Source: Chlamydiae bacterium Ga0074140 (GTDB lineage: Bacteria; Chlamydiota; Chlamydiia; Chlamydiales; Rhabdochlamydiaceae). From it: DNA of 64,000 bases. The DNA is taken from contig LNES01000006.1 in assembly GCA_001464115.1 (NCBI GenBank), forward strand, positions 310,001-374,000. The letters are read 5' to 3'. Below, piece by piece: positions 1 through 8,527 of the stretch. The notes beneath the pieces were generated by a model. The model ran no database searches. It saw only the letters and a program-made list of their open reading frames with translations, and was not told where the DNA came from. Every line of letters begins with the position of its first letter. Positions within the stretch are counted from its first letter, which is position 1. The translations under genes and the position numbers were made by a program.

Positions 1-1342
1 ACGGATGGCAAACTACCCGATCAACATTGGACACATCTCTCGCTTCACCTCTGCCAAAGAGGCGAAAGAAACCCTGAAAAAAACAGAGCATGGTGGCGTC
101 GACATCTTGATCGGCACACACAGACTCCTCAGCCAGGATATCAAGTTTAAAGATCTCGGCCTCATCATCATCGACGAGGAGCAGCGATTTGGCGTGCGCG
201 CGAAAGAAAAACTCAAAGCGATGAAGGCTGGCGTGGATTGTCTCACGCTCACCGCAACGCCCATTCCTCGCACGCTCTATTTCACGCTCATCGGCGCCAA
301 AGAGATCTCCACCATCAATACACCCCCCTTTGATCGCCTTCCCGTCAAAACGATTCTCGCCGAAAGAGAGAACGAAACAATCCAAAATGCACTCTTGCGC
401 GAACTCTCAAGAGATGGACAAGCCTTTTTCATCCATAATCGGATCGAAAGCATTTTTCTTGTCGCTGATGAGCTTCAAAAGCTCGTTCCTCAAGCGCGCA
501 TCCTCACAGGTCATGGCGGCATGAGCGCCGAAGAGCTCGACTCGGTCTTCCACGCCTTTAAAAATGGATCCGCTGACATCCTCGTCTCTACCACCATCGT
601 CGAAAACGGTGTCGACATCCCCAACGCTAACACCATTCTGGTCGATCGGTCGGACACATTTGGTCTCGCAGATCTCTATCAGCTCCGCGGACGCGTCGGC
701 AGATGGAACCGTCCCGCTTACGCCTACTTCCTCGTCGCTCAAAGACGAGAGCTATCCGAAGTCTCTCGAAAACGCCTGCAAGCACTCATAGAGGCTTCAG
801 GCTTTGGCGGTGGCATGAAGATCGCCATGCGAGACCTTGAGATCCGTGGCGCCGGAGATATCCTCGGTACCGAGCAATCTGGACAAGTCTCCTCGATCGG
901 CTTTCACCTCTACTGCAAACTTTTAAGACGCACCATCGAAGCGATGCGCAAAAAAGTCGCCTTCTCCTTCAATGAAACGAAGATGGAATTTGATTTCCGC
1001 GCGCATTTTCCCGAAAGCTACATCGCTGAATCCTCTCTCCGCATGGAGCTCTACCATCGCCTCGGCGAGTGCTCCTCCCTCGAAGAGATCAATGCAATCC
1101 TTGCGGAAATTCAAGACCGCTTTGGTCCTGCACCACAAGAGGTGATCTGGCTCTACCATCTCACACGCGTTCGCTTCGTTGCCTCGCAGCTGCAGTTCCT
1201 GCTCTTGAAATTCGACACCAAGACGCTCTATGCAGAAAAACAGACAGCCTCCGAAGTTGTAAAGAAACGCCTGCTATTGAAAGAGATGAAAGACCCGGCA
1301 GCGCTTGAAAAAGAAGTTGTGGGGCTCTTGGGAGAGTTTTAA
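1..1342 (+). CDS. mfd: Transcription-repair coupling factor Mfd, C-terminal part (cut by window edge)
   Basis: Mfd removes RNA polymerase stalled at DNA lesions and recruits the UvrA excision machinery. The frame is open from the first bases, so the start lies outside the window and about 445 C-terminal residues are seen. Visible are helicase motif II (DEEQ in LIIIDEEQRFGV), motif III (TATPIPRTL), the second RecA lobe with VENGVDIP and QLRGRVGR, then the translocation (TRG) region with RDLEIRGAGDILG. The C-terminal TRCF domain follows and ends in GLLGEF. It converges on the AMP nucleosidase gene across an inverted repeat. RecG shares the helicase core, but the RGAGDILG stretch followed by a TRCF-type tail favours Mfd. 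Confidence 0.95.
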   Translation, partial: RMANYPINIGHISRFTSAKEAKETLKKTEHGGVDILIGTHRLLSQDIKFKDLGLIIIDEEQRFGVRAKEKLKAMKAGVDCLTLTATPIPRTLYFTLIGAKEISTINTPPFDRLPVKTILAERENETIQNALLRELSRDGQAFFIHNRIESIFLVADELQKLVPQARILTGHGGMSAEELDSVFHAFKNGSADILVSTTIVENGVDIPNANTILVDRSDTFGLADLYQLRGRVGRWNRPAYAYFLVAQRRELSEVSRKRLQALIEASGFGGGMKIAMRDLEIRGAGDILGTEQSGQVSSIGFHLYCKLLRRTIEAMRKKVAFSFNETKMEFDFRAHFPESYIAESSLRMELYHRLGECSSLEEINAILAEIQDRFGPAPQEVIWLYHLTRVRFVASQLQFLLLKFDTKTLYAEKQTASEVVKKRLLLKEMKDPAALEKEVVGLLGEF

Positions 1343-1367
1343 GAGATGAATGAGCGGAGCGAATTCC

Positions 1368-1468
1368 TTGGAGTGCGGCGCTCAGCGCCGCCTTGGCATT
1401 AAGGACAAACTTGTTTAATTAATAGTCTGTGAAAAATTAAGGCGGCGCAAAGCGCCGCACTCCAAGGC
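1368..1468. repeat. GC-rich inverted repeat between convergent genes
   Basis: Two arms of about 29 bases (1368-1397 and 1440-1468) are nearly exact reverse complements. Each contains its own small palindrome (gcggcgct..agcgccgc), and about 42 AT-rich bases separate them. The outer boundary motif (ggagtgcgg / ccgcactcc) recurs at about 22047-22056, so this looks like one copy of a dispersed repeat. Its position between two converging genes would also let it act as a bidirectional terminator. No T-tract follows the stem, so that role is inferred only from position. Confidence 0.7.
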
Positions 1469-1481
1469 GCTTCGCGCAGGC

Positions 1482-2303
1482 TTATTTTCTTTCGGGAGGC
1501 TTCAAGAGTCCGATGTTTCGGTGGTAGGCGCCTTTGACGTTGCGCGCTTGCATCTCGCGCGCATACTTGAGAACCGCGATCCCCTTTTCAACATGGTCGG
1601 GCATGTGCTGCTCGTAGACAAACTCTGAGCTCTTTTTGGTTTTGATACCGCTGTTATTGAGCGGGAGATCAGAGACGAGAAGAAGGGCGCCGAGCGTGAA
1701 TTTGCGCTTGTAACTGGCGATAAAAAGGGTTGCGCACTCCATTTCGATTGCTTGTGCGCGGCTCATCTTGAGGCGTGTTTTAAAATCCTCGTTAAACTCC
1801 CAAAAACGCATGTTGGTGGTATAGGTAATGCCGATGTGGTAGGTCGTTTTCTGTTTTTCAAGAACATCGGTCACAGCTTTTTGCATGAGGAAGTTCGCGA
1901 GCGCAGGAACCTCTGGTGGAAAGTAGAAATCTGACGTCCCCTCATCGCGGATGCTGGCTACAGGAACGAAATAGTCACCGACCTGGTAGCGACGGCGAAG
2001 TCCTCCGCACATCCCCAACAGAATGCTCGCTTTAACCGGTAAAAACGAGCAGAGATCGACGACAAGTGCTGCAGCGGGTGAGCCGATCTTAAAGTCGAGT
2101 ATGCTCACATCCTCTTTGGGACAGTGGGCAACTTTGAACATCGATCCTTCGATCATGTTCACGCCTCGCGTTTTCGCAAAATACTCCACGTAACGAGGGA
2201 AATTTGTGAGAATCAAATTCGATCTAAATTCGCTCGCATCACAACCCGAGTAGCGCTCGAGTGTCTCTTTTGCAAACTGCTCTTCTCGAATGTTCTGTTC
2301 CAT
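1482..2303 (-). CDS. amn: AMP nucleosidase
   Basis: Predicted to cleave AMP to adenine and ribose 5-phosphate in the cytoplasm. It is a 273-residue protein of the purine nucleoside phosphorylase/uridine phosphorylase fold. The nucleosidase core is visible: GSPAAALVVDLC, the glycine loop LLGMCGGLRRRYQVGDY and the base-binding segment AIEMECATLF. The frame could start 12 codons earlier, but the ATG at 2303 is preceded by AGGAT at a good distance, so this start is preferred. The length fits the short chlamydial-type enzyme that lacks the long N-terminal domain of E. coli Amn. MTA/SAH nucleosidase is a less likely alternative. Confidence 0.85.
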   Translation of the reverse strand: MEQNIREEQFAKETLERYSGCDASEFRSNLILTNFPRYVEYFAKTRGVNMIEGSMFKVAHCPKEDVSILDFKIGSPAAALVVDLCSFLPVKASILLGMCGGLRRRYQVGDYFVPVASIRDEGTSDFYFPPEVPALANFLMQKAVTDVLEKQKTTYHIGITYTTNMRFWEFNEDFKTRLKMSRAQAIEMECATLFIASYKRKFTLGALLLVSDLPLNNSGIKTKKSSEFVYEQHMPDHVEKGIAVLKYAREMQARNVKGAYHRNIGLLKPPERK

Positions 2304-2429
2304 ATTCGCGATCCTAATGAACGCGCTCGCAAAATGCAATCATCTGTTCACATAAAGAAACGAAAAAGATTGAGTCAAAAATTATTTAAGAGATATAAGT
2401 TTTGTTGAAAACCTTAACCGGAGGCGTTT

Positions 2430-3245
2430 ATGTCAGCAGATCTAGCTATCAGAATCGATGCACCACAAGCTCAGCCATCAGCAGAAGCGGGATGGTTTTC
2501 TGCGCTTCCGAGTTGGGATGATCTATCGAATGCAAGCTGCAGTAGTCTCATCGACCGCGTGATTCATGGGTGGCAAGTGACACTGATCATGGGTACAGCT
2601 GTTGCATGCGTGATTCAAGCCGTTACCGCAATTTTCGCTGGCATGATCGGTCACGCACTCCTCTCCGCTGGCGCTGCTTGCGTGCTTCTCTTCGCTGCGA
2701 GCTATGTTGCGCAGCACCACCTGATTGCAGAGACAAGGCAGCAGCTCGCCGAAGCGCAAAACCATGTGCGAGCTCTTGGCGGTGCATTGGGCCAAGCGGA
2801 ACAGGTACTCGGTCTTGCCAATAATGTCGCTGCCCGTTTAGAACCAGGCGCTGAGCGTATCGAAAACGCCGCAGGCCGCATTGAGCCCCTTGCTCAGAAC
2901 CTTGAAAATATTAACCAGCGTGCACAGAGAATATTTGACCTGTTTAACGAAGCTGAGATGCAACAGCGTCTCAGAAATCTTGATGCAAACCGTGAAAGAT
3001 TTGAAAAGAGCGCTGCCGAGGCTCAAAAGCGTTACAACGTCGTTGCTGCACAGCTCGAGGAAGCAACACGTGGGCTCAACCAGGCACGAAGAAATCTCGA
3101 TGCCTCTGTGCTGAATGCCGGGGTGAAGTTCAACCAGGCTGCCGATGGGGCTGCTCTGCTCGTTGCGCATCTTGGAACTGCTACAGGCCTGAGCTCCCCC
3201 CTTCCTGTACATTCAGCGCGCCAGACGATAAGCGGGCTGGCTTGA
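2430..3245 (+). CDS. Predicted Inc-like membrane protein with coiled coil
   Basis: No family recognised. The 271-residue protein has a polar N terminus (about 1-50), then two closely spaced hydrophobic segments (about residues 50-68 and 74-95) joined by a very short loop (GMIGHAL). A long alanine- and glutamate-rich coiled coil (about 98-235) follows. A bilobed hydrophobic hairpin flanked by cytosol-facing coiled coil is the usual layout of chlamydial inclusion membrane (Inc) proteins, which are type III secreted and face the host cytosol. No classical signal peptide is present. The start is supported by GGAGG seven bases upstream. The Inc assignment is inference from topology only; an ordinary inner-membrane coiled-coil protein is possible. 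Confidence 0.6.
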   Translation: MSADLAIRIDAPQAQPSAEAGWFSALPSWDDLSNASCSSLIDRVIHGWQVTLIMGTAVACVIQAVTAIFAGMIGHALLSAGAACVLLFAASYVAQHHLIAETRQQLAEAQNHVRALGGALGQAEQVLGLANNVAARLEPGAERIENAAGRIEPLAQNLENINQRAQRIFDLFNEAEMQQRLRNLDANRERFEKSAAEAQKRYNVVAAQLEEATRGLNQARRNLDASVLNAGVKFNQAADGAALLVAHLGTATGLSSPLPVHSARQTISGLA

Positions 3246-3299
3246 TCTCTATCTGCTCGTAGGGTAAAGTAACTCGCTTTACCCTAGAGGGAGTCCACT

Positions 3300-3863
3300 A
3301 TGGCACAAGTCGCTACAAATGAATTTAAACAGGGTCTCAAGGTCGAAGTTGACGGAGAGCCGTACACCATCGTCTCTAACGAGTTCGTGAAGCCAGGCAA
3401 GGGACAGCCCTTCAACCGCGTGAAGCTCAAGAATCTCAAGTCGGGTCGCGTCATTGAGCGGACCTTCAAATCGGGAGAAAAACTCGATCTCGCCGACATC
3501 GAAGAGAAGAAGATGCGCATGGTCTATAAAGAGAGCGATAGCGTTGTCTTTATGGATGATCAGACCTACGATCAGATCAATATCTCGAACGCGCTGATTG
3601 GCGAAAAAGATCAGTGGCTCATGGAAGAGGTCCTTTATGACGTTGTCTTCTACAAGGGATCCCCTATCGACATTAACCCACCGACATTCATGGAAATGAC
3701 GATCACTGAGACTGCTCCTGGCCTTCGCGGAGATACCTCCGGTCGTGTCCTAAAACCTGCAATGACGGATAGCGGCGCAAAAATTCAAGTGCCGATCTTC
3801 TGCAACGAGGGCGATAAGATTAAAGTTGATACGCGTACGGGCGAATACGTCTCTCGTGTCTAA
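3300..3863 (+). CDS. efp: Translation elongation factor P
   Basis: EF-P binds ribosomes stalled on polyproline stretches and promotes peptide-bond formation. It is full length at 187 residues, with the KOW-like domain I and two OB domains. The conserved loop KPGKGQP places Lys34 at the position that is modified in lysine-type EF-Ps. The C-terminal signature GDKIKVDTRTGEYVSRV is intact. AGGGAG precedes the start. The gene for the modifying enzyme EpmA overlaps its stop codon, which supports Lys34 as the modification site. Confidence 0.97.
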   Translation: MAQVATNEFKQGLKVEVDGEPYTIVSNEFVKPGKGQPFNRVKLKNLKSGRVIERTFKSGEKLDLADIEEKKMRMVYKESDSVVFMDDQTYDQINISNALIGEKDQWLMEEVLYDVVFYKGSPIDINPPTFMEMTITETAPGLRGDTSGRVLKPAMTDSGAKIQVPIFCNEGDKIKVDTRTGEYVSRV

Positions 3864-4779
3864 AGTAAAAATTCTACAAGATCGCGCGGCGATGCTCGCA
3901 AACGTTCGCGCGTTTTTTTCTGAGCACCATGTTCTAGAAGTTGACTGTCCTGCCCTCTCACTCGCTGCATGCGTCGATACGCACATCGATCCGATGCGAG
4001 TAGAGATGGGTAAAAATTCTTTTGGATATCTGCACACCTCTCCCGAATATGGAATGAAAGAGCTACTATCCCATGGGCTCGGCGATATCTACCAGATGAG
4101 CCATGTCTTTAGAAGAGAGGAGAGCGGACCCTACCACCTGCCTGAATTCATGATGGTCGAGTGGTACCGCTGCGGTTTTTCTTTCGAGCAGATGATTGAA
4201 GAGACGCTTACATTTACACGCCTATTTTTAGGTCCCAAACCTGCTCGCACACTTACCTATCGACAAGCGTTTTTAGAATATGTAGGGATCGACTACGTAA
4301 ACGCAGACGCGCGCGCGCTTTTGCGCTGCGCTGAAGAACACGATCTCGAGCTCTCTCCCGATGCAAAAAACTCTGACCGCGATACCCTGCTCCAGTGCCT
4401 CATGAGTTTTCTGATCGAGCCAAAACTCCCCAAAGATGAACTCGTCGTGATCCGCGACTATCCTGCAACACAGGCGGCGCTTGCGCAAACACATGAACGA
4501 GGTGACGAGCACTTCGCAGAGCGGTTCGAGGTCTATTTTGGGGGTCTCGAGCTCGCAAATGGCTACCACGAGCTTGCAGATGCCGTTGAACAGCGCAAAC
4601 GTTTTGAAGAGGCCAATCACGAGCGCCAAAAGTTGGGCAAGCAGGCCCTTCCGATTGATGAAAACTTTCTTGCCGCCCTAAAGCGCGGACTCCCCGACTG
4701 CTGCGGGGTTGCTGTGGGCTTTGATCGGCTCATGTTGCTGAAACACGAGGCCACAACTCTCGACTATTTCCACTTTTGA
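3856..4779 (+). CDS. epmA: EF-P beta-lysylation enzyme EpmA (PoxA/GenX, LysRS paralogue)
   Basis: Attaches (R)-beta-lysine to Lys34 of EF-P. The protein is a stand-alone class II lysyl-tRNA synthetase catalytic core without the anticodon-binding domain. Motif 2 (FRREESGPYHLPEF), the ATP/lysine site (ERFEVYFGGLELANGYHEL) and motif 3 (GVAVGFDRLMLL) are visible. The frame opens at 3826 inside efp. A GTG at 3856 that overlaps the efp stop by eight bases gives a 307-residue protein matching the usual EpmA start, and implies translational coupling. The 3' end overlaps the convergent nadE by 16 bases. The lysine 2,3-aminomutase partner EpmB is not in this window. Confidence 0.9.
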   Translation: MSKVKILQDRAAMLANVRAFFSEHHVLEVDCPALSLAACVDTHIDPMRVEMGKNSFGYLHTSPEYGMKELLSHGLGDIYQMSHVFRREESGPYHLPEFMMVEWYRCGFSFEQMIEETLTFTRLFLGPKPARTLTYRQAFLEYVGIDYVNADARALLRCAEEHDLELSPDAKNSDRDTLLQCLMSFLIEPKLPKDELVVIRDYPATQAALAQTHERGDEHFAERFEVYFGGLELANGYHELADAVEQRKRFEEANHERQKLGKQALPIDENFLAALKRGLPDCCGVAVGFDRLMLLKHEATTLDYFHF

Positions 4780-6398
4780 ACGATTGGATAGCGCCTTCCC
4801 ACACCAAATGCTTTGCGGCTTACGCGAATTCCGGGCGCGGCTTGCCGGCGTTTGTATTCGGCGCTGTGGATGCGACGGATTAGATCTTGCACGACAGCCA
4901 AGGGTAGCTTCTGTTTTTGCGCGATCTCTTCAGCGGAAAGAAACCCTTCCACGTAAGCCTCTAAGACCGCATCGATGATATCATACTCCGGAAGCGAGTC
5001 GGTATCTTTCTGATTCGGTCTAAGCTCTGCTGAGGGAATTTTTTGAATGATCGATACGGGAATAACCTCTTTTTCGCGATTGATCCAGCGCGAAAGAGCG
5101 TACACCTGCTTCTTTGTGAGATCGGAGATCACGCCAAGTCCGGCACACATGTCACCGTAAAGGGTGCAATAACCGAGGGCGAGCTCGCTCTTATTCCCCG
5201 TGCCGAGCACGATGTAACCAAGCTTATTGGAGATCGACATGAGGATCATCCCTCGCACACGCGCTTGCATATTTTCTTCGGTGACATCAAAGGGTTTTCC
5301 TTTGAAATGGGGCTCAAGAAGGTCGAGATACGCCCCAAAGGGTCCTTCGATGGGAACATCCATAAAATCGATTTGCAAATTGTGGGCGAGCTCCTTTGCG
5401 TCGACAATACTGGATGCGGAGCTAAAGCGTGAGGGCATGCCGAGAGCTAGCACATTCTCTTTGCCTAGCGCATCCTTTGCGATGCAAGCAACGAGCGCCG
5501 AATCGATTCCGCCAGAGAGTCCCAAACACCCCTTTTTAAATCCCTGCTTATGAAAATAATCCCGCACACCGAGAACAAGCGCGTTGTAGAGATCACTCAA
5601 AGCATCGTATTTGAACTCTTGTTGTGCTGGAGGTTTTTCCAGATCGATGAGCATCTCATCCTCTTTGAAACCCGCAGCATTCTGGCGAAAATGGCCTTCT
5701 CCGTCGACAAAGAGGCTATACCCATCGAAAATCAGCTGGTCGTTCCCGCCAACCTGACAGCAGAGAAAAACCGGGCAATGTAAAGTTTTGGCCGTTGCCG
5801 CACACACCTTGATGCGCACCTCTGGCTTCTGGAAATGGTAGGGAGAGGCTGAAATATTGATGAGAAGGTCGGGCTTATGTGGAACAAGATCAAGGACCGG
5901 ATCGTGTGCATAATTGGTATATTCGACAAGTCCCGCATGCTGCCAGATATCTTCGCACACCATGATCGCGATCTTTTTTCCCTTGTACTTCCAGATCTGT
6001 ACAGATTTTCCCGATTCAAAATAACGCTTCTCATCAAATACATCATAGGTCGGCAGAAGACACTTATCCTCAAATCCCACCAGTTTTCCATCTTGAATAA
6101 TTGCGGCGCTGTTGAAGAGCGGCTTCTCCCCACCGACGGGGTTACTTCTCACGAGGCCAACGACAACCATTAGACCCGAAGAAGCACGCATAATCTTCTC
6201 TAACGCGTGCTGCATCCCCTCAACAAATTCCGCATGCATCACCAGGTCTTCCGGCTGATATCCGCAGATACTCATCTCCGGAAAGGCGACGATATCGACC
6301 TTCTTTTCTTTTGCATGCTCAATGACGCGTAAGATCTTTTGAGTATTCCCCTCAAAATCTCCAATCGTGGGATTGATCTGACCTAAAAGTATGCGCAT
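4764..6398 (-). CDS. nadE: Glutamine-dependent NAD+ synthetase
   Basis: Makes NAD+ from deamido-NAD+ using ATP and glutamine. The 544-residue, two-domain protein has an N-terminal nitrilase-type glutaminase. Its triad is visible as Glu41 (FPEMSICGY), Lys in FEDKCLLP and Cys in MVCEDIW. The C-terminal synthetase has the PP-loop GLSGGIDSALVA and the binding segment GTGNKSELALGY. The ATG at 6398 follows GGGAG and is preferred to an in-frame start 15 codons upstream. It lies one base after the stop of a small membrane-protein gene, so the two are probably co-transcribed. Confidence 0.95.
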   Translation of the reverse strand: MRILLGQINPTIGDFEGNTQKILRVIEHAKEKKVDIVAFPEMSICGYQPEDLVMHAEFVEGMQHALEKIMRASSGLMVVVGLVRSNPVGGEKPLFNSAAIIQDGKLVGFEDKCLLPTYDVFDEKRYFESGKSVQIWKYKGKKIAIMVCEDIWQHAGLVEYTNYAHDPVLDLVPHKPDLLINISASPYHFQKPEVRIKVCAATAKTLHCPVFLCCQVGGNDQLIFDGYSLFVDGEGHFRQNAAGFKEDEMLIDLEKPPAQQEFKYDALSDLYNALVLGVRDYFHKQGFKKGCLGLSGGIDSALVACIAKDALGKENVLALGMPSRFSSASSIVDAKELAHNLQIDFMDVPIEGPFGAYLDLLEPHFKGKPFDVTEENMQARVRGMILMSISNKLGYIVLGTGNKSELALGYCTLYGDMCAGLGVISDLTKKQVYALSRWINREKEVIPVSIIQKIPSAELRPNQKDTDSLPEYDIIDAVLEAYVEGFLSAEEIAQKQKLPLAVVQDLIRRIHSAEYKRRQAAPGIRVSRKAFGVGRRYPIVQKWK

Positions 6399-6399
6399 A

Positions 6400-6612
6400 T
6401 CACTCCCGACTAAAGAACAGAAAGGTGAAGGAGACAACAGCAAAAGCTAAGCAATATCCAGCTGGTAAAAAAAGAGGCCACTTTGAAAGTGCAAATAAAA
6501 ACAAAAATATTGCAGCAAATAACGTTCTGACATTCCGCGTCCGGTAAAACTTATATCCAATGAACCCAGCCGAAAACAAAAAAAGCGTGAGTTCAACGAG
6601 ATTTTTATACAT
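6400..6612 (-). CDS. Small two-helix membrane protein, unknown function
   Basis: The 70-residue protein has two predicted membrane segments (about 5-20 and 30-67, the second possibly two passes) linked by a basic loop, FYRTRNVR. The stop codon TGA is one base before the ATG of nadE, so the pair probably forms an operon. No family is recognised. The compact coupling to nadE and plausible hydrophobic profile argue that it is real. Confidence 0.6.
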   Translation of the reverse strand: MYKNLVELTLFLFSAGFIGYKFYRTRNVRTLFAAIFLFLFALSKWPLFLPAGYCLAFAVVSFTFLFFSRE

Positions 6613-6703
6613 GCGTACTACCTTGACGCAAAACGGCTATTCTTCGCATCATTTTCCTAGCAACGCATAAAATCTAACAACATAAAATTTAGGAGAATCT
6701 CGC

Positions 6704-8527
6704 ATGGCGCAGGGCAAACTCAAAATCCACACGGAAAACCTTCTACCGATCATCAAAAAATGGCTTTACAGCGACAAGGATATTTTTGTACGAGAGTTGG
6801 TCTCGAATGCGTGCGACGCACTCCATAAATTGCGTGTATTGCGAGAGCAGAAGGAGTGTGAGTTTGCCGATGAGGAGCTGTGCATCGAGGTGCAAGTAGA
6901 TAAGAAAGAGCGCACCCTAAAGTTCATCGATACCGGCCTTGGCATGACAGGTGATGAGGTCGAAAAGTATATCGCACAGGTCGCCTTCTCGGGTGCGGAG
7001 GAGTTTTTAAGCAAATATAAGAGCCAGAATGCGGAAGATCAGATCATCGGCCATTTCGGATTGGGTTTCTACTCGGCATACATGGTTTCGACAAAGGTTG
7101 AGATCAACACACTCTCTTACAAGAAAGGCGCAGAGGCTGTCCTCTGGTCTTGCGACGGGGGTTCCGACTACACGCTCGATCCAGGATCGCGCGCTACGCG
7201 CGGAACGGAGATTACCCTCTTTGTCGACAAGGAGAGTGAGGAGTTTCTTGAAGAGAGCAAAATCCGCGAAATTCTGCGCCGCTACTGCAGCTTTTTGCCC
7301 TTCCCAATCCTGCTCAATGGCGAAAAGATCAACGATAAAGATCCTCTCTGGATGAAGCCAGCGTCCGAGTGCTCTGATAAAGATTATCTCGACTTTTACC
7401 ATCAGCTCTACCCAATGGATCCCGACCCGATCTTCTGGATCCACCTGCAGGTCGACTACCCGTTCCATCTCAAAGGCATCCTCTACTTCCCTAAAATTCA
7501 GAAGCGCTTTGAGTGGAACCAGTCCAACATCCAGCTATTCTGCAACCGCGTATTTGTCTCCGACAGCTGCAAGGATCTCATCCCTGAATATCTCACCGTG
7601 CTGAAGGGCGCTCTCGACAGCGCAGATATCCCTCTCAATGTCTCACGCAGCACTCTCCAGATGGATAAAACGGTGCGTCAGCTCGCCTCTCACGTTTCAA
7701 AAAAGGTCTCCGACAGACTCGTCACACTCCATCAGACAGAACGCGAAAAGTTTTTGGCTGCATGGCCCGATATCGAACTGATCATCAAACTCGGAGCAAT
7801 CCAGGATGATAAATTTTATGATCGCGTGAAGAGTGCTCTTGTCTGGAAAACAACTAAAGAAGAGTGGACAACAGCCGAAGAGTACCTAGAAAGAAATCGA
7901 GAAAAAACAAAGGAGAAGATCTTCTATGCACCAGATGAGAAGAGCAGCTCCCACCTGCTCGAACTCTACAAAGATCAAGAGGTGATCTACGCCACCTCAC
8001 CCGTCGATACAGCGCTCATGAACACGCTCGAAGCAAAACTCTCCAACGTGAAATTCCAGCGAATCGATGCGGCGGTAGAAAATGAGCTTGTAGACGCTAC
8101 GCGTGAAAAAACTCTCCTTGACGCCGACGGAAAAACACAAGCCGCCAAGATTGCTGACTTCATGCGCGGCGCGCTTGGCATCGACAAGCTCGAGGTCGAA
8201 GCGAAAAGCCTTGCTAGCAACAAGCTCCCCGCCCTTCTCGTCATCAGTGAAGAGATGCGGAGAATGCGCGATTACATGGCCCTTTCTGGACAAAGCTTGC
8301 CATTCAGCTTAACGGACAAACGCACCTTTGTTGTGAATACCAACAGCCCGCTCGTTACGGCCATCTACGGTCTGCAGCAGAAGCAGCCAGCCTTAGCCAA
8401 AGAGATGGCACGCCACCTCTACGATCTCTCTCTCCTCTCACAGAAGGAGATGGAACCAGGGCAGCTCTCCGACTTTGTGAAGCGCTCTAACGAGGTGTTA
8501 GAGGGTTTGCTGTTGAAGAAAGAGTGA
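6704..8527 (+). CDS. htpG: Molecular chaperone HtpG (Hsp90)
   Basis: Cytoplasmic ATP-dependent chaperone. Full length at 607 residues. The GHKL ATPase domain is clear: FVRELVSNACDALHKL, DTGLGMTGDEVEKYIAQ and the lid segment IIGHFGLGFYSAYMV. The middle domain carries LFCNRVFVSDSCKDLIPEYL and the catalytic-loop arginine region LNVSRSTLQ. The start follows TTAGGAGAATCTCGC. The 3' end overlaps the convergent metallophosphoesterase gene by 41 bases. Confidence 0.97.
   Translation: MAQGKLKIHTENLLPIIKKWLYSDKDIFVRELVSNACDALHKLRVLREQKECEFADEELCIEVQVDKKERTLKFIDTGLGMTGDEVEKYIAQVAFSGAEEFLSKYKSQNAEDQIIGHFGLGFYSAYMVSTKVEINTLSYKKGAEAVLWSCDGGSDYTLDPGSRATRGTEITLFVDKESEEFLEESKIREILRRYCSFLPFPILLNGEKINDKDPLWMKPASECSDKDYLDFYHQLYPMDPDPIFWIHLQVDYPFHLKGILYFPKIQKRFEWNQSNIQLFCNRVFVSDSCKDLIPEYLTVLKGALDSADIPLNVSRSTLQMDKTVRQLASHVSKKVSDRLVTLHQTEREKFLAAWPDIELIIKLGAIQDDKFYDRVKSALVWKTTKEEWTTAEEYLERNREKTKEKIFYAPDEKSSSHLLELYKDQEVIYATSPVDTALMNTLEAKLSNVKFQRIDAAVENELVDATREKTLLDADGKTQAAKIADFMRGALGIDKLEVEAKSLASNKLPALLVISEEMRRMRDYMALSGQSLPFSLTDKRTFVVNTNSPLVTAIYGLQQKQPALAKEMARHLYDLSLLSQKEMEPGQLSDFVKRSNEVLEGLLLKKE

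Noticed and set aside
3826..3855. Earlier start for the EpmA gene inside efp
   Set aside because: The extra residues MIRVRANTSL are a frame-shifted reading of the efp C terminus. The GTG at 3856 fits the family length.
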